Made by a program: the position numbers and the translations under genes
Shown here: one piece after another, positions 35,872 to 43,685 of the stretch
Layout: the number at the start of each line of letters is the position of its first letter
Numbering within the stretch: position 1 is the first letter of the stretch
The notes under the pieces: generated by a model
Database searches by the model: none
What the model was told of the DNA's origin: nothing
The model's input: only the letters and a program-made list of their open reading frames with translations
Assembly: GCA_020632665.1 (NCBI GenBank)
Contig: JACKFC010000015.1
Span: 1 to 64,000 of the forward strand
Length of the DNA: 64,000 nucleotides
Source: Deltaproteobacteria bacterium
GTDB lineage: Bacteria; Myxococcota_A; UBA9042
Direction of reading: 5' to 3'

Positions 35872-36207
35872 ATGCGGCTCCTTCACATCGTCATCGCCGA
35901 GGCCGAGAACGCGCCTTGTCCCGCTGATCCCCTGGCGGCCGTCGCCGAGGCCGTGCTCGAACTGGTCGACACCGCGAGGGGCGACGAGCAAAGCTTCGCA
36001 GCGGCAACGCTGCTCATGCAGCTCCCTGCGGCGCGTGCCCGCCTTGACGCGATGTGGCAAGACCACGACCGGCGCCGGAAGGTCTGCATCGGCGCTTATC
36101 AGCTGATCGTCGCTGCCGACCAGCTCCGCCTCGCGCATCGACTACCGCCGCGCCAGGCAGCCATGATGGAGGCGCTCCGCGCCGCGGCCGAGCGGGCAGA
36201 TGGCTAG
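35872..36207 (+). CDS. Hypothetical small helical protein, first gene of the provirus
   Basis: 111 residues, not recognised. It is predicted all-helical, Ala/Leu/Arg-rich, with no membrane segment. GGAGG lies 4-5 bp before the ATG. It is the first gene after attL and, in the excised circle, would follow the integrase directly. An early or regulatory role is therefore possible. Confidence 0.6.
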   Translation: MRLLHIVIAEAENAPCPADPLAAVAEAVLELVDTARGDEQSFAAATLLMQLPAARARLDAMWQDHDRRRKVCIGAYQLIVAADQLRLAHRLPPRQAAMMEALRAAAERADG

Positions 36208-36744
36208 CCCGGCCGCCCACGAGCGAAGGGGCGAGCCGCATCCGCCGCATCGGCGATGCGTCCGACCTGCATCCGTCGGATGCAGGCGACATGCTTGCAG
36301 TTGCGCATTCACGCATCGCCGGATGCGCGCACCAGGCACGCATCGAGACGCATCCGCGGGTCGCATTCGCCTGCATGTCACGCCGCATCCGGACGCATTC
36401 TGCGCATCGCGGATCGGCCGAAGACGTGATCACGGGCGATCGCGCCCGAAATCAGTCCCGCTCGGCCCGCATACCGTCCGCATCAGCCATGCATCCCGGC
36501 GATGCGCGGAGGATGCTCGCGGTTGCGCATTCACGCATCACCGAATGCACGCAACAAGCCCGCATCGAGACGCATCCGCGGGTCGCATTCGGAGGCTTCG
36601 AATGTCGCATCGGTCCGCATCAGCGACGCATCGACGGTCTCAAGTTTTTTGCTCTTTCGTTTCAATGGGTCATGCGACGGGAGTGCGACGGCCGCATTTT
36701 CCGCAGTTGCGCCCATGCGAGCGACTGGGGCAGGCCAAGACGAG
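36208..36744 (+). repeat. GCATC/GATGC repeat cluster with AT-rich patch, candidate replication origin
   Basis: 537 bp without a convincing gene. About 20 copies of GCATC or its complement GATGC lie in 36238-36634, where less than one is expected by chance. A 70-bp block (36300-36369) is repeated with some differences at 36522-36591. A T-rich run follows (36643-36665, containing CAAGTTTTTTGCTC). Iteron-like repeats beside an AT-rich stretch, directly upstream of a winged-helix protein, are how many small replicons arrange their origin. Long open frames across this stretch on both strands look like by-products of the repeats. Confidence 0.5.
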
Positions 36745-37548
36745 ATGAGCGCGACCTTCCACCAAATGATGCCGATCGACTCGTTCTTCGACCAGATGGT
36801 CGAGAACGGGTCGAGCCGCACCCGCGGAATGCTCTGGATGGTCTTCAGCATCATCAAGAACGACGCTCACCAGAAGACCGGCAACGCCGGCGTCCGCTCT
36901 GCCCGCTGGCTGGCGGGTCGCGCCGGTATCCATGTCAGCACGTTCTGGCGTGCGGTCGCCAAGCTGACGGAGGCTGGCTGGCTGCGCCGCGAGCCGACCT
37001 GGAGCTGCGTCGACTACGGGATGCGCGGCCCGAATCGATGGTGGGTGCCGGCAATGGAGGCCGGCCGTCCCGTGGAGCTGTTCGGGGAGGTAGCTGAGTC
37101 GACGCCGGCTGCCGAGCCTCCCGCTGCACCGGTGGCAGGTCCTGCCGGACCGCGAGCCGTGGATGCGTTCTTCCGCGACCCTCTGGCCAGCTTCGACGCT
37201 CAGGCTCCGGCGACGAGACGGACCCAGGAGTTGCCGAGTCGCGCTGAGCTGTCACTCCTGGGTACCTATCGCAGTGGCGAGTCGGTCGAGAAGTACGAGC
37301 GCAACCGCTGGGACCGCATCCTCGGCACCAGCAAGATCGACCCCGCGGACCGCAAGTCGCTTCGGAGCGCAACGGTCCTGCGCCAAGTTGGCCGCTCCGC
37401 CCGTTCCGACGGCCTGACCGAGTACGTGGTCGAGGTCCCAGAGAACCTGGTCCCCGTCGCTGAGCGCTGTTGGAGTTCAGTGCTCGAGCACGCGCGAGAG
37501 AGCAGCATCGCGCTAGTTCTCTATCGCGCCCAGCCGCCACCCGGCTAG
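36745..37548 (+). CDS. Winged-helix protein, candidate replication initiator
   Basis: 267 residues from the ATG at 36745. The N-terminal domain has a helix-turn-helix (SARWLAGRAGIHVSTFWRAV, then AKLTEAGWLRR and GPNRWWVP, a wing). This is like the HTH domains of phage and plasmid replication proteins that choose between hosts or bind iterons. A Pro/Ala linker follows, then a C-terminal domain (about 150-260) with YRSGESVEKYERNRWDRIL. No nuclease or helicase motif is visible. The position right after the repeat cluster supports a Rep or origin-binding role. A transcription regulator is the alternative. Confidence 0.5.
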   Translation: MSATFHQMMPIDSFFDQMVENGSSRTRGMLWMVFSIIKNDAHQKTGNAGVRSARWLAGRAGIHVSTFWRAVAKLTEAGWLRREPTWSCVDYGMRGPNRWWVPAMEAGRPVELFGEVAESTPAAEPPAAPVAGPAGPRAVDAFFRDPLASFDAQAPATRRTQELPSRAELSLLGTYRSGESVEKYERNRWDRILGTSKIDPADRKSLRSATVLRQVGRSARSDGLTEYVVEVPENLVPVAERCWSSVLEHARESSIALVLYRAQPPPG

Positions 37549-37971
37549 CACCAATCCTTCCCAGCACGACAATCGCGAGGGCCACCGGCTCATGGGCCGG
37601 TGTGTCCTCTGTTCGCATTTTTGGGCCGAGAACGGCTTCGCGCTGGCGCGACGGTCCCTCTGCCGTCGGCGCTGGCTGTGCTCGAGCCGTCGCAGTCGGC
37701 CGGGACCGACGCGTTCTGCAGAATCCTCAATTATTTCCGGTGTCGCGTATCAAGCACCACGTTGTCGCTGATCAGCATCGACACCTGTCGCAAGTGCGCA
37801 CCGGCGGGTGCCGCGCAGCAGCGAGACATGATCAGAGTGTTTTCAAAGTCTTCTACAGATGAATTTCAGAACCGCCCGCTCCGCGGTCGCGCCCTCCGGG
37901 CGGGTGAAACACTGGCAATGGGTGACTGCACGGCTGGCTTGCGGGACGATCGCGATCGCGAGGAGGCGCGG
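37549..37971 (+). other. 423-bp gap without a convincing gene
   Basis: Contains an inverted repeat at 37583-37589/37596-37602 (CACCGGC/GCCGGTG) some way ahead of a short T-run (about 37617), which may end the upstream transcript. It also has two AT-richer patches (about 37720-37740 and 37830-37870). Open frames enter the next gene from here, but without ribosome sites. A promoter for the late genes is expected in this stretch, but I cannot pick one out. Confidence 0.4.
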
Positions 37972-38955
37972 ATGTCCAAGTGCAAGGAGTGCGGCCACGA
38001 GGCTCGGTCGACGCAAGCGCTCGCAGCTCACGTCCGGTGGCACTGCCCGGCGAGGAAGGAGCGGCCGGTCGAGCCCGTCGACGAGTACCCGACATTCGTC
38101 GCGCCGGTGGAGAAGCCGGCGGCCGGCAGCTCTGCGACGATGCCGGCGGCGATAGGGGCGCCTCTGGCCGCTGCTCCGGATGCCACCGCGAAGACTCGAC
38201 CGCCCGAGACGCAACCATCCGAGCCGAACCGCCCCGAGCCGGAACCGGTGCCGCGGCCACGCCGACTCGGATGGTCGGTCGGAGAGCCAGTCCGGACGCA
38301 GAAGCCCCCGGCCGCGCCCGAGACACCGAGCTACCTGCAGAGGATGCCCCCGCCACCGGCAACCGGGCTCGCTCCGGCGGCGCCGCGCCGCCTCGAGGAC
38401 GAGCTCGCTGGCGGCGCCTCCCAAGCCTCACCCCCGGCCAGTCCGCCGGCGCAAGCCGGACCGTCCGCAGCCGCCTCCGCGGCCGAGACGGCGCCGAACG
38501 GAGAGAGCGCGCCGCAGCCCTCGAGCGCGCCAGGAGCTGCGCCGGCGCAGTCGGCCGTCGCTGCGGCCAAGCTCATCGAGCTCGTGCTCAACAAGATCTT
38601 CCCAGAGTCCAAGTTGAGTGCCGACGAGAGCAAGATTCTTCGCGACGCACTGCCTGACCTGCTGCCGAAGCGAGGCGCAGTGATCATGGTGCTATTCGCG
38701 CTGATCGTGCCGCGTGTGGTGATGAAGCCAGCGGTTCTCGCCAAACTCTCGCGAGTCGCCGATAGGCTTGGTGGCGACGACAAGCCGGCGGCCGTCGAGT
38801 CGCCGCATGCGGCCGCCGAACCTGCCGCTGCGCCTGCGCCGTCGGCTACGCCCGAGTCCACGCCTGCGCCTGCGCCGTCGGCCACGCCGGATCCGGCGCC
38901 CCGACGGTCACCTCCGACCGAAGCAGAGATCGCTCGCTCGTGGGGCGAGGCATGA
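37972..38955 (+). CDS. Zinc-finger, Pro/Ala-rich membrane protein of the provirus
   Basis: 327 residues from the ATG at 37972; AGGAGG 5 bp upstream. The N-terminal C2H2-like finger (CKECGHEARSTQALAAHV, ending HWHC-like RWHC) is followed by a long Pro/Ala-rich, likely disordered linker (about 40-190). Then come a helical segment and one hydrophobic helix (GAVIMVLFALIVPRVVM, about residue 240) and a Pro/Ala tail. The gene overlaps the ATPase gene by 4 bp (ATGA), so they are coupled. It may tether DNA or the packaging ATPase to the viral membrane; this is speculation. Confidence 0.6.
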   Translation: MSKCKECGHEARSTQALAAHVRWHCPARKERPVEPVDEYPTFVAPVEKPAAGSSATMPAAIGAPLAAAPDATAKTRPPETQPSEPNRPEPEPVPRPRRLGWSVGEPVRTQKPPAAPETPSYLQRMPPPPATGLAPAAPRRLEDELAGGASQASPPASPPAQAGPSAAASAAETAPNGESAPQPSSAPGAAPAQSAVAAAKLIELVLNKIFPESKLSADESKILRDALPDLLPKRGAVIMVLFALIVPRVVMKPAVLAKLSRVADRLGGDDKPAAVESPHAAAEPAAAPAPSATPESTPAPAPSATPDPAPRRSPPTEAEIARSWGEA

Positions 38956-39560
38956 GCAACTCGCCCTTCGAGCTCGTGCCATTCGGGACCGTGGCCCACG
39001 GCTCGTTGCGAGAGCACGAGCTGCACCTGGTGGTTGGGATGCCCGGCCACGGCAAGACGGTCTACATGCTCAACTTCATGGCGGAGTGGAGAGCGCGCAA
39101 TCTCGGCAAGAGCCTCGCGGTCGACCTCGAGGCGCGCGAGCCGATCGGCGACGGCTACCTCGCGCGCTGGGCCGACGTGTGGTGCCGGGAGCCTCCTGAG
39201 GAGCTGCCCGACTGGGTGCGACTGATGGTGTGCGACGAGGCGCACGAGTACGTCGGCACCCAGGCGGTGAAGTATCCAGGCATGGAAAGCCTGGCGTCGT
39301 CGCACCGGCACAAGCCGGTGATGCTCCTATGGGGGACCCAACGCCCGAACCAGATCAAGCGCGACGTCTGGGCCAAGGCCAAGCGGGTCGTCATCTTCCG
39401 CGTCATCGACTCCAGCGACCACAGGCGCCTCCTCGAACTGCCCGGGCTCGAGCGCAAGCACATCGACGTCATCAGCCGACTCCCGCCGGGCTTTGCGGCG
39501 GTCTGGGACCTGCACGAGACCGGCATTTGGCTGCCATGGGTACCGCAATGGGAGTCGTGA
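38952..39560 (+). CDS. FtsK/HerA (A32)-like genome-packaging ATPase candidate
   Basis: 202 residues. Walker A GMPGHGKT sits near residue 30, and Walker B LMVCDEAHEY near residue 95. A sensor-like LLWGTQRPNQIKRDVW follows, then FRVIDSSDHRRLLELPG and a closing RLPPGFAAVWD. The TQRP element and the Lp-x-gfa-x-wd ending fit packaging ATPases of membrane-containing tailless phages (PRD1 P9 and PM2 P9 are of similar size). Zot proteins of filamentous phages share the DEAHE ... HRH ... TQ pattern but normally have a membrane anchor, absent here. The capsid candidate lies 292 bp downstream, with one small regulator gene between. Confidence 0.65.
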   Translation: MSNSPFELVPFGTVAHGSLREHELHLVVGMPGHGKTVYMLNFMAEWRARNLGKSLAVDLEAREPIGDGYLARWADVWCREPPEELPDWVRLMVCDEAHEYVGTQAVKYPGMESLASSHRHKPVMLLWGTQRPNQIKRDVWAKAKRVVIFRVIDSSDHRRLLELPGLERKHIDVISRLPPGFAAVWDLHETGIWLPWVPQWES

Positions 39561-39787
39561 TTGACTGGCTCGAGCTAGGGGGCGCCTGCAAGCGCATCCG
39601 CAAGGAGCGCGGCTGGTCTGCCGACCTGCTCGCGGCGAAAGCGGGCTGCCATAGGACCACGGTCTACCGCCTCGAGCGTTGCGAGCCAGTCAGCATGGCG
39701 TCGCTCCAGCTCGTCTTCGTCGCGCTCGGCATCGAACTGCGGGTCGACGCGCGAATGTCGGTTTTGAGCGACGTCGCTCCAAACTGA
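39548..39787 (+). CDS. Small Xre-family helix-turn-helix regulator
   Basis: 79 residues. LGGACKRIRKERGWSADLLA, then AAKAGCHRTTVYRLER is a textbook Cro/C1-type HTH, followed by SMASLQLVFVALGIEL. The ATG at 39548 overlaps the ATPase gene by 13 bp; a GTG at 39557 (GTGA overlap) is the alternative. Being placed between ATPase and capsid gene, it may tune late-gene expression. Confidence 0.7.
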   Translation: MGVVIDWLELGGACKRIRKERGWSADLLAAKAGCHRTTVYRLERCEPVSMASLQLVFVALGIELRVDARMSVLSDVAPN

Positions 39788-39852
39788 CTTCCAGAGCCGG
39801 ATCGGCCTCTCCAGCATGAACCCCTGCGGCGCGACCGCCAGAGGAGAGCGAC

Positions 39853-40974
39853 ATGTTCGAGAAGCAGATCATGAAGGCCGAGCAGGCGGGCAACTCCGCG
39901 ATCTACGTCCGGCCGCCCCCGCGCCTGTATGGCCATCGCGCCGACCGCCTCTGCGTCGAGCTCCGGCTGACGTTCAACAACGGCACTGGTGCTCTTGCCG
40001 ACCTGACCGAGGCGTTCTTCACCGGCAGCAAGCTGAAGTGGAACTACCGCGACAATTCGCCCTTCATCGTCGACACGCCGCTGGCGCCCGCCGAGTGGGC
40101 CAACCAGATCATGCAGCGACGCTGGGCCGGCGGGCTGGTGCAGTGCGACGGCGGCATCCAGGTGGCCATCGGCGCCACCGAGACCCACAGCTTCTACCTC
40201 GACATCGACCTGGCGATCCCGCTCGCCGAGCGTCCGGTCGACTTCTCGCAGGACATCTCGGAGCTGGGTGCGCTCACCTTCACGCCCGACATGTCGAACG
40301 AGGCCGCGTCGCTCTCGCTCACCAACGTCGAGGTCATCGTCACGGCGTACGGCAAGCGCACGGACGCCCTGTACAGCGGCTCGCGCCTGCGGATCAGCAC
40401 GCAGAACAGCCTCGCGCCGATCAGCAGCGACGAGCTGGCCCTCGAGGGCAAGCTCATCGCGCTCTTCATCTTCACCAAGGACGGGACGGTGCCCATCGCG
40501 TCGACCGTGCCGCAGGTCAAGGTCGGCAACCAGCAGCTGCTCGAGACCGTCGATACCAATACCCTCGACGTCGTCAAGCACCTCGGTGCGTCGCGCTGGA
40601 CTCTCTTCCCCCAGCGTCCGAGCGACGGCGCCCCGAGCGCCGACTTCCCCGACGACATCGGCCACCTGGTGATGCCGGAGGAGGGCTTCCGGATCAGTGC
40701 GCTGCCGGGCAACAAGGGCGACGTCGTCAACGTCTCCTACGCCACCGCGCCTTCCGCCAGCACCGGCAAGCACGTCTATGTGCTGGTCGAGCTCGTCCCG
40801 CGCCAGACCTGCTTCAAGCGCGAGATCCCGGGCGCGGTGGAGATGAAGCGCGAGGACTTCGAGCGCTACGTCGAGTACCCGACCATCGGGGCCGGGATCC
40901 TCACCGACGAGCTGAAGGACGTCCTGCCGCAGGTCATCCGGACGCCGCAGGTGCTCCAGCGCATCGGCTGCTGA
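39853..40974 (+). CDS. Major capsid protein candidate (double jelly-roll expected)
   Basis: 373 residues. No sequence motif names it, and the call comes from context and character. It is the longest structural-looking gene after the packaging ATPase, with a strong ribosome site (GAGGAG, 6 bp before the ATG). It is soluble and beta-rich, with strand-loop patterns in two halves (about 20-190 and 200-370), low Cys (three or four) and no membrane helix. PRD1 P3 (about 395 residues) and PM2 P2 (about 270) are the double jelly-roll capsid proteins of comparable length. Alternatives are a spike protein or an HK97-type capsid; the latter is unlikely, as no protease, portal or terminase accompanies it. 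Confidence 0.5.
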   Translation: MFEKQIMKAEQAGNSAIYVRPPPRLYGHRADRLCVELRLTFNNGTGALADLTEAFFTGSKLKWNYRDNSPFIVDTPLAPAEWANQIMQRRWAGGLVQCDGGIQVAIGATETHSFYLDIDLAIPLAERPVDFSQDISELGALTFTPDMSNEAASLSLTNVEVIVTAYGKRTDALYSGSRLRISTQNSLAPISSDELALEGKLIALFIFTKDGTVPIASTVPQVKVGNQQLLETVDTNTLDVVKHLGASRWTLFPQRPSDGAPSADFPDDIGHLVMPEEGFRISALPGNKGDVVNVSYATAPSASTGKHVYVLVELVPRQTCFKREIPGAVEMKREDFERYVEYPTIGAGILTDELKDVLPQVIRTPQVLQRIGC

Positions 40975-40998
40975 TCAGTACGCAGGGAGGATGAAGCC

Positions 40999-41892
40999 TT
41001 GGGCACCCCGTCCGCCAACCAGGTCCTCGAGATCCTGACCTCGACGTTCGGCAGCGGTCCGGCGCAGTGCGTCTGGGACCAGGTCAACACTGTGACGCTG
41101 GTCCCGGCGCTCATTGCGGCCGTGCCCACTGGCGGCGCCAGCCTGGTCGGCTACCTCGGCCCGATCGTCACGAGCTGCGGCGTCGGCTCGGTCGAGGAGC
41201 TGGCCATGGCGATCGCGAATGCGTTCGTCACTGGCGGCGGCTCCGGCGAGAAGGCCGAGACAGGTGGCGCAAAGGAGTGCTACTGGACCAAGCCGGGCAA
41301 GGACGGCCTGGACGAGTATTGGGACCCGGTCTGTATCCAACTGACCAAGGCCGGGTGGCGACAAAAGAGCATCGGCGGCTGGGGCAGCAAGACCGTGGTC
41401 GACTATGTCACGCCCGCCGGTTGGCAGGTCCAGTTCCTCTGGGACATGAAGTTGGGGAGCAAGGGCAACGGCCAGACTGGCGTCTTCTACGTCAACAATC
41501 CCGACCTGGTCGTCACCGCCGGCGCCGCAGGCCTGCCGACACAGAGCAATCCGGGGACAGCCCGCTTCGAGAAAGGTGGGGTTGCCAAGGCCATCGAGGT
41601 CTTCGGCTCCGCTCCGACGCCCGAGGCGGTGCTCGCGAAGTACAGCAACAAGAAGCTGCCCCCGGGCGTCCGCAAGATCTGGCCCACCGGGGCCTGTCTC
41701 AACACAGCCAACCAGCGCGTCGACTGCCAGACCGGCGCCATCTTGAGCCCGACGGTCCTCATCCCGCCGACCAAGACCGACGGCGACGACCATGACGACG
41801 AAGGTGGCATCCAGGCGTGGCATATCGGCGCCGTGGTCGCGGTGCTCGCCATCCTCGCCGCACTGGCCTGGTGGCTCTGGGGCGACGCATGA
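40999..41892 (+). CDS. Provirus membrane protein, C-terminal anchor
   Basis: 297 residues from a TTG at 40999; GGGAGG is 8 bp upstream. The ATG at 40991 is out of frame. Hydrophobic segment near residue 30-55 (TVTLVPALIAAVPTGG), soluble middle with six Cys, and a C-terminal transmembrane helix (IGAVVAVLAILAALAWWLW). Not recognised. The position right after the capsid candidate suggests a minor capsid, spike-base or membrane-bound DNA-injection protein. It overlaps the next gene by 4 bp (ATGA). Confidence 0.6.
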   Translation: MGTPSANQVLEILTSTFGSGPAQCVWDQVNTVTLVPALIAAVPTGGASLVGYLGPIVTSCGVGSVEELAMAIANAFVTGGGSGEKAETGGAKECYWTKPGKDGLDEYWDPVCIQLTKAGWRQKSIGGWGSKTVVDYVTPAGWQVQFLWDMKLGSKGNGQTGVFYVNNPDLVVTAGAAGLPTQSNPGTARFEKGGVAKAIEVFGSAPTPEAVLAKYSNKKLPPGVRKIWPTGACLNTANQRVDCQTGAILSPTVLIPPTKTDGDDHDDEGGIQAWHIGAVVAVLAILAALAWWLWGDA

Positions 41893-42443
41893 GCGACAAC
41901 CCCACCACCTTGCACAACGCTCGTTCGCTCGAGGTCAAGTACGGCTTCGGCGAGGTCAAGTCCGGCGCCGAGGCCGCGGACTTCAAGTCCGCCATGCGTG
42001 AGGCCGGCCTCGAGGACGGGTCGGCCTGCGTGCTCACCGCCTGGGCGGGCGGCGCTCCGGCCGACAAGAGCTGGATCAACCCCTCTGGCTGGTTCGACAA
42101 GCGCGAGACCGCCGAGGACGCCTGCGGGCGCGACTTCCCCGACGTCCCCGACGTCGAGGACGCCCTCGAGGAGCTGCGGAGCGCCAGCCCGGCGCTCGCT
42201 CAGCTGGTCGAGGTCAAGGCCGGACGGAAGCAGCGCAGCGAGTACCGCTCGCTGGTCGAAAACGCCAATCAGGACGCAGTGAAGCTCGGCAAGGACGCCA
42301 TCGTGAAGGTGAAGGAGGTGCTCAAGGACACCGCCGACACCGCGGGCGACGTCCTCGATGCCGCGCTGCCGTGGAAGCTGGTGATCGCGATCGTCGTGGT
42401 CCTGATCGCCATTGGAGCCGTCTGGGTGCTCGCGAAGAAGTAG
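41889..42443 (+). CDS. Provirus tail-anchored membrane protein
   Basis: 184 residues starting at an ATG overlapping the previous stop. Charged, helical soluble part (about 1-155) and a C-terminal transmembrane helix (LVIAIVVVLIAIGAVWVLA) followed by KK. Not recognised. Tail-anchored topology recurs in this gene block. Confidence 0.6.
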   Translation: MSDNPTTLHNARSLEVKYGFGEVKSGAEAADFKSAMREAGLEDGSACVLTAWAGGAPADKSWINPSGWFDKRETAEDACGRDFPDVPDVEDALEELRSASPALAQLVEVKAGRKQRSEYRSLVENANQDAVKLGKDAIVKVKEVLKDTADTAGDVLDAALPWKLVIAIVVVLIAIGAVWVLAKK

Positions 42444-42460
42444 CCCAGCAGGAGTGCGTG

Positions 42461-42655
42461 ATGAAGCAGTGGTTTCAAAGCATCGATTGGGTTGCGCTGG
42501 GCATCACCGGCGTCGTGGCGGTGGTCGCCGCCGTGGCCTATGCCTTCATCGTCGACGACGCCGACATGCTGACCGCGATCATCATCGGTCTGCTCGCAGG
42601 CGTCGGCACGCCGCTGGCCTACCACACCGCCGACCGGGCGATCAGCTTCGCCTAG
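42461..42655 (+). CDS. Small two-helix membrane protein
   Basis: 64 residues with two hydrophobic helices (about 10-30 and 38-55). GGAG stands 6 bp before the ATG. Candidate internal-membrane protein of the virion or a holin; size and topology allow either. Confidence 0.6.
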   Translation: MKQWFQSIDWVALGITGVVAVVAAVAYAFIVDDADMLTAIIIGLLAGVGTPLAYHTADRAISFA

Positions 42656-42658
42656 TCG

Positions 42659-43030
42659 ATGCGCACTTGGCCCGCCGACGCTTGCCCTCCGGTCGCCGCG
42701 CGCTACGGCACCTGGCGCCTCGCCGCGAATGGCTCGAGCTCGACCCCGGTCGAGATCAGTCACAATCGCTGGCGGCTCTCGGTGCAATACGCTTCGACGG
42801 TCAGCGCCGGCGACGTCACCGCGTTCACCGGCGTCGCGCCGGGCGACGGCGGCGGCGGGATGGTGCGGGCCAAGGCCGGCGCGGTCGCGTACGCAGCGGA
42901 CGGCGGCCAGCTCGAAGGCCAATGGGCGCCGGGGGTCGAGCGTGAGTTTTCGATCTCGCTTGCAGGCTATGCCGGCGCCGGCGACGTGACCGTGCAGCTC
43001 GAGACGTGGAGCGACCTGCCATGGCGCTGA
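42659..43030 (+). CDS. Small beta-rich protein, possible penton/minor capsid protein
   Basis: 123 residues, soluble, Gly/Ala/Thr-rich with alternating beta patterns (RWRLSVQYAS, REFSISLAGYAG, VTVQLETWSD). PRD1's penton protein P31 is 126 residues and a single jelly roll; length and beta content match, but no homology can be shown by eye. It overlaps the next gene by 10 bp. Confidence 0.5.
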   Translation: MRTWPADACPPVAARYGTWRLAANGSSSTPVEISHNRWRLSVQYASTVSAGDVTAFTGVAPGDGGGGMVRAKAGAVAYAADGGQLEGQWAPGVEREFSISLAGYAGAGDVTVQLETWSDLPWR

Positions 43031-43329
43031 GCCCCCAAACCAGGCGCAAGCTCGTCGACTACGGCGCAGCGCTCGGCCTGCTCGGCTTCGGCGCGCTCGG
43101 GGCACACGGCGTGCAGTGGCAGGTCGGCGTCGCGGAGGCGCGGACGGCGGACCACGCGGCGGACGCGGTACGCCGAGCGATGGCGGACGCGGTGCATGCC
43201 GAGATGGCGCCGCTGCAGTTCACCGTCGGGCGGCTGGTCCGCGTGACCGAGGACCTGGCGTTTCGGGTCGGCCGCAACGAGGGCGCCATCGCGGGTCTGC
43301 CGTCGCCGGCGACGCGGAGCGCGCCATGA
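43021..43329 (+). CDS. Provirus N-terminally anchored membrane protein
   Basis: 102 residues. Transmembrane helix near the start (YGAALGLLGFGALGAHGV) and then a helical, Ala/Arg-rich coil. Its ATG lies inside the end of the preceding gene and its stop overlaps the next ATG (ATGA). Not recognised; a spanin-like or structural role is possible. Confidence 0.55.
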   Translation: MALSPQTRRKLVDYGAALGLLGFGALGAHGVQWQVGVAEARTADHAADAVRRAMADAVHAEMAPLQFTVGRLVRVTEDLAFRVGRNEGAIAGLPSPATRSAP

Positions 43330-43685
43330 TGCCGACCGCCAACCCATGGCCGATCGACGACGCGCGCCACAACGTGTGGCAGCTCTGCCGTGAGCTCGCC
43401 AACCTCGAGGGCCACCTCGACGACCCCGGCCGCAACTGCGTCAAGTGCATCACCAAGCACCTCGCTTGCATCGAGGGCCTGGCGCAAGAGGGCATCGGCC
43501 TGGACCACAGCGCCGCGCTGCAGCCGCTGTTCCGGCAGGTCATCGACGCCGTCGCTTCGGCTGGCTGGGCGCCAGGTGTCCCCCCGGAGGCGGCGCGCGA
43601 GCTGATCCGCCAGGCGCGACGTGCGTGTTGCACAGCGCAGCTCCGCAACGCCGGCGCTCCCAACATCCTCCCGAGGAGATCCTGA
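43326..43685 (+). CDS. Hypothetical Cys-containing protein upstream of lysozyme
   Basis: 119 residues, all-helical. A compact Cys/His group, NCVKCITKHLACIEG, resembles a metal-binding hairpin, and a CC pair comes later (RRACCTAQ). Stop and the lysozyme ATG overlap (TGATG). Not recognised; co-translation suggests a lysis or virion role. Confidence 0.55.
   Translation: MMPTANPWPIDDARHNVWQLCRELANLEGHLDDPGRNCVKCITKHLACIEGLAQEGIGLDHSAALQPLFRQVIDAVASAGWAPGVPPEAARELIRQARRACCTAQLRNAGAPNILPRRS

Noticed and set aside
36238..36634. CRISPR array
   Set aside because: The repeated word is only 5 bp with irregular spacing, and the 70-bp block occurs just twice. No cas genes nearby.
38952..39560. Filamentous phage (inovirus) Zot protein, making the element an inovirus
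   Set aside because: No membrane anchor in the ATPase, the adjacent 373-residue protein is far too big for a filamentous coat, and a lysozyme is present; inoviruses leave without lysis. Kept as an alternative for the ATPase family only.
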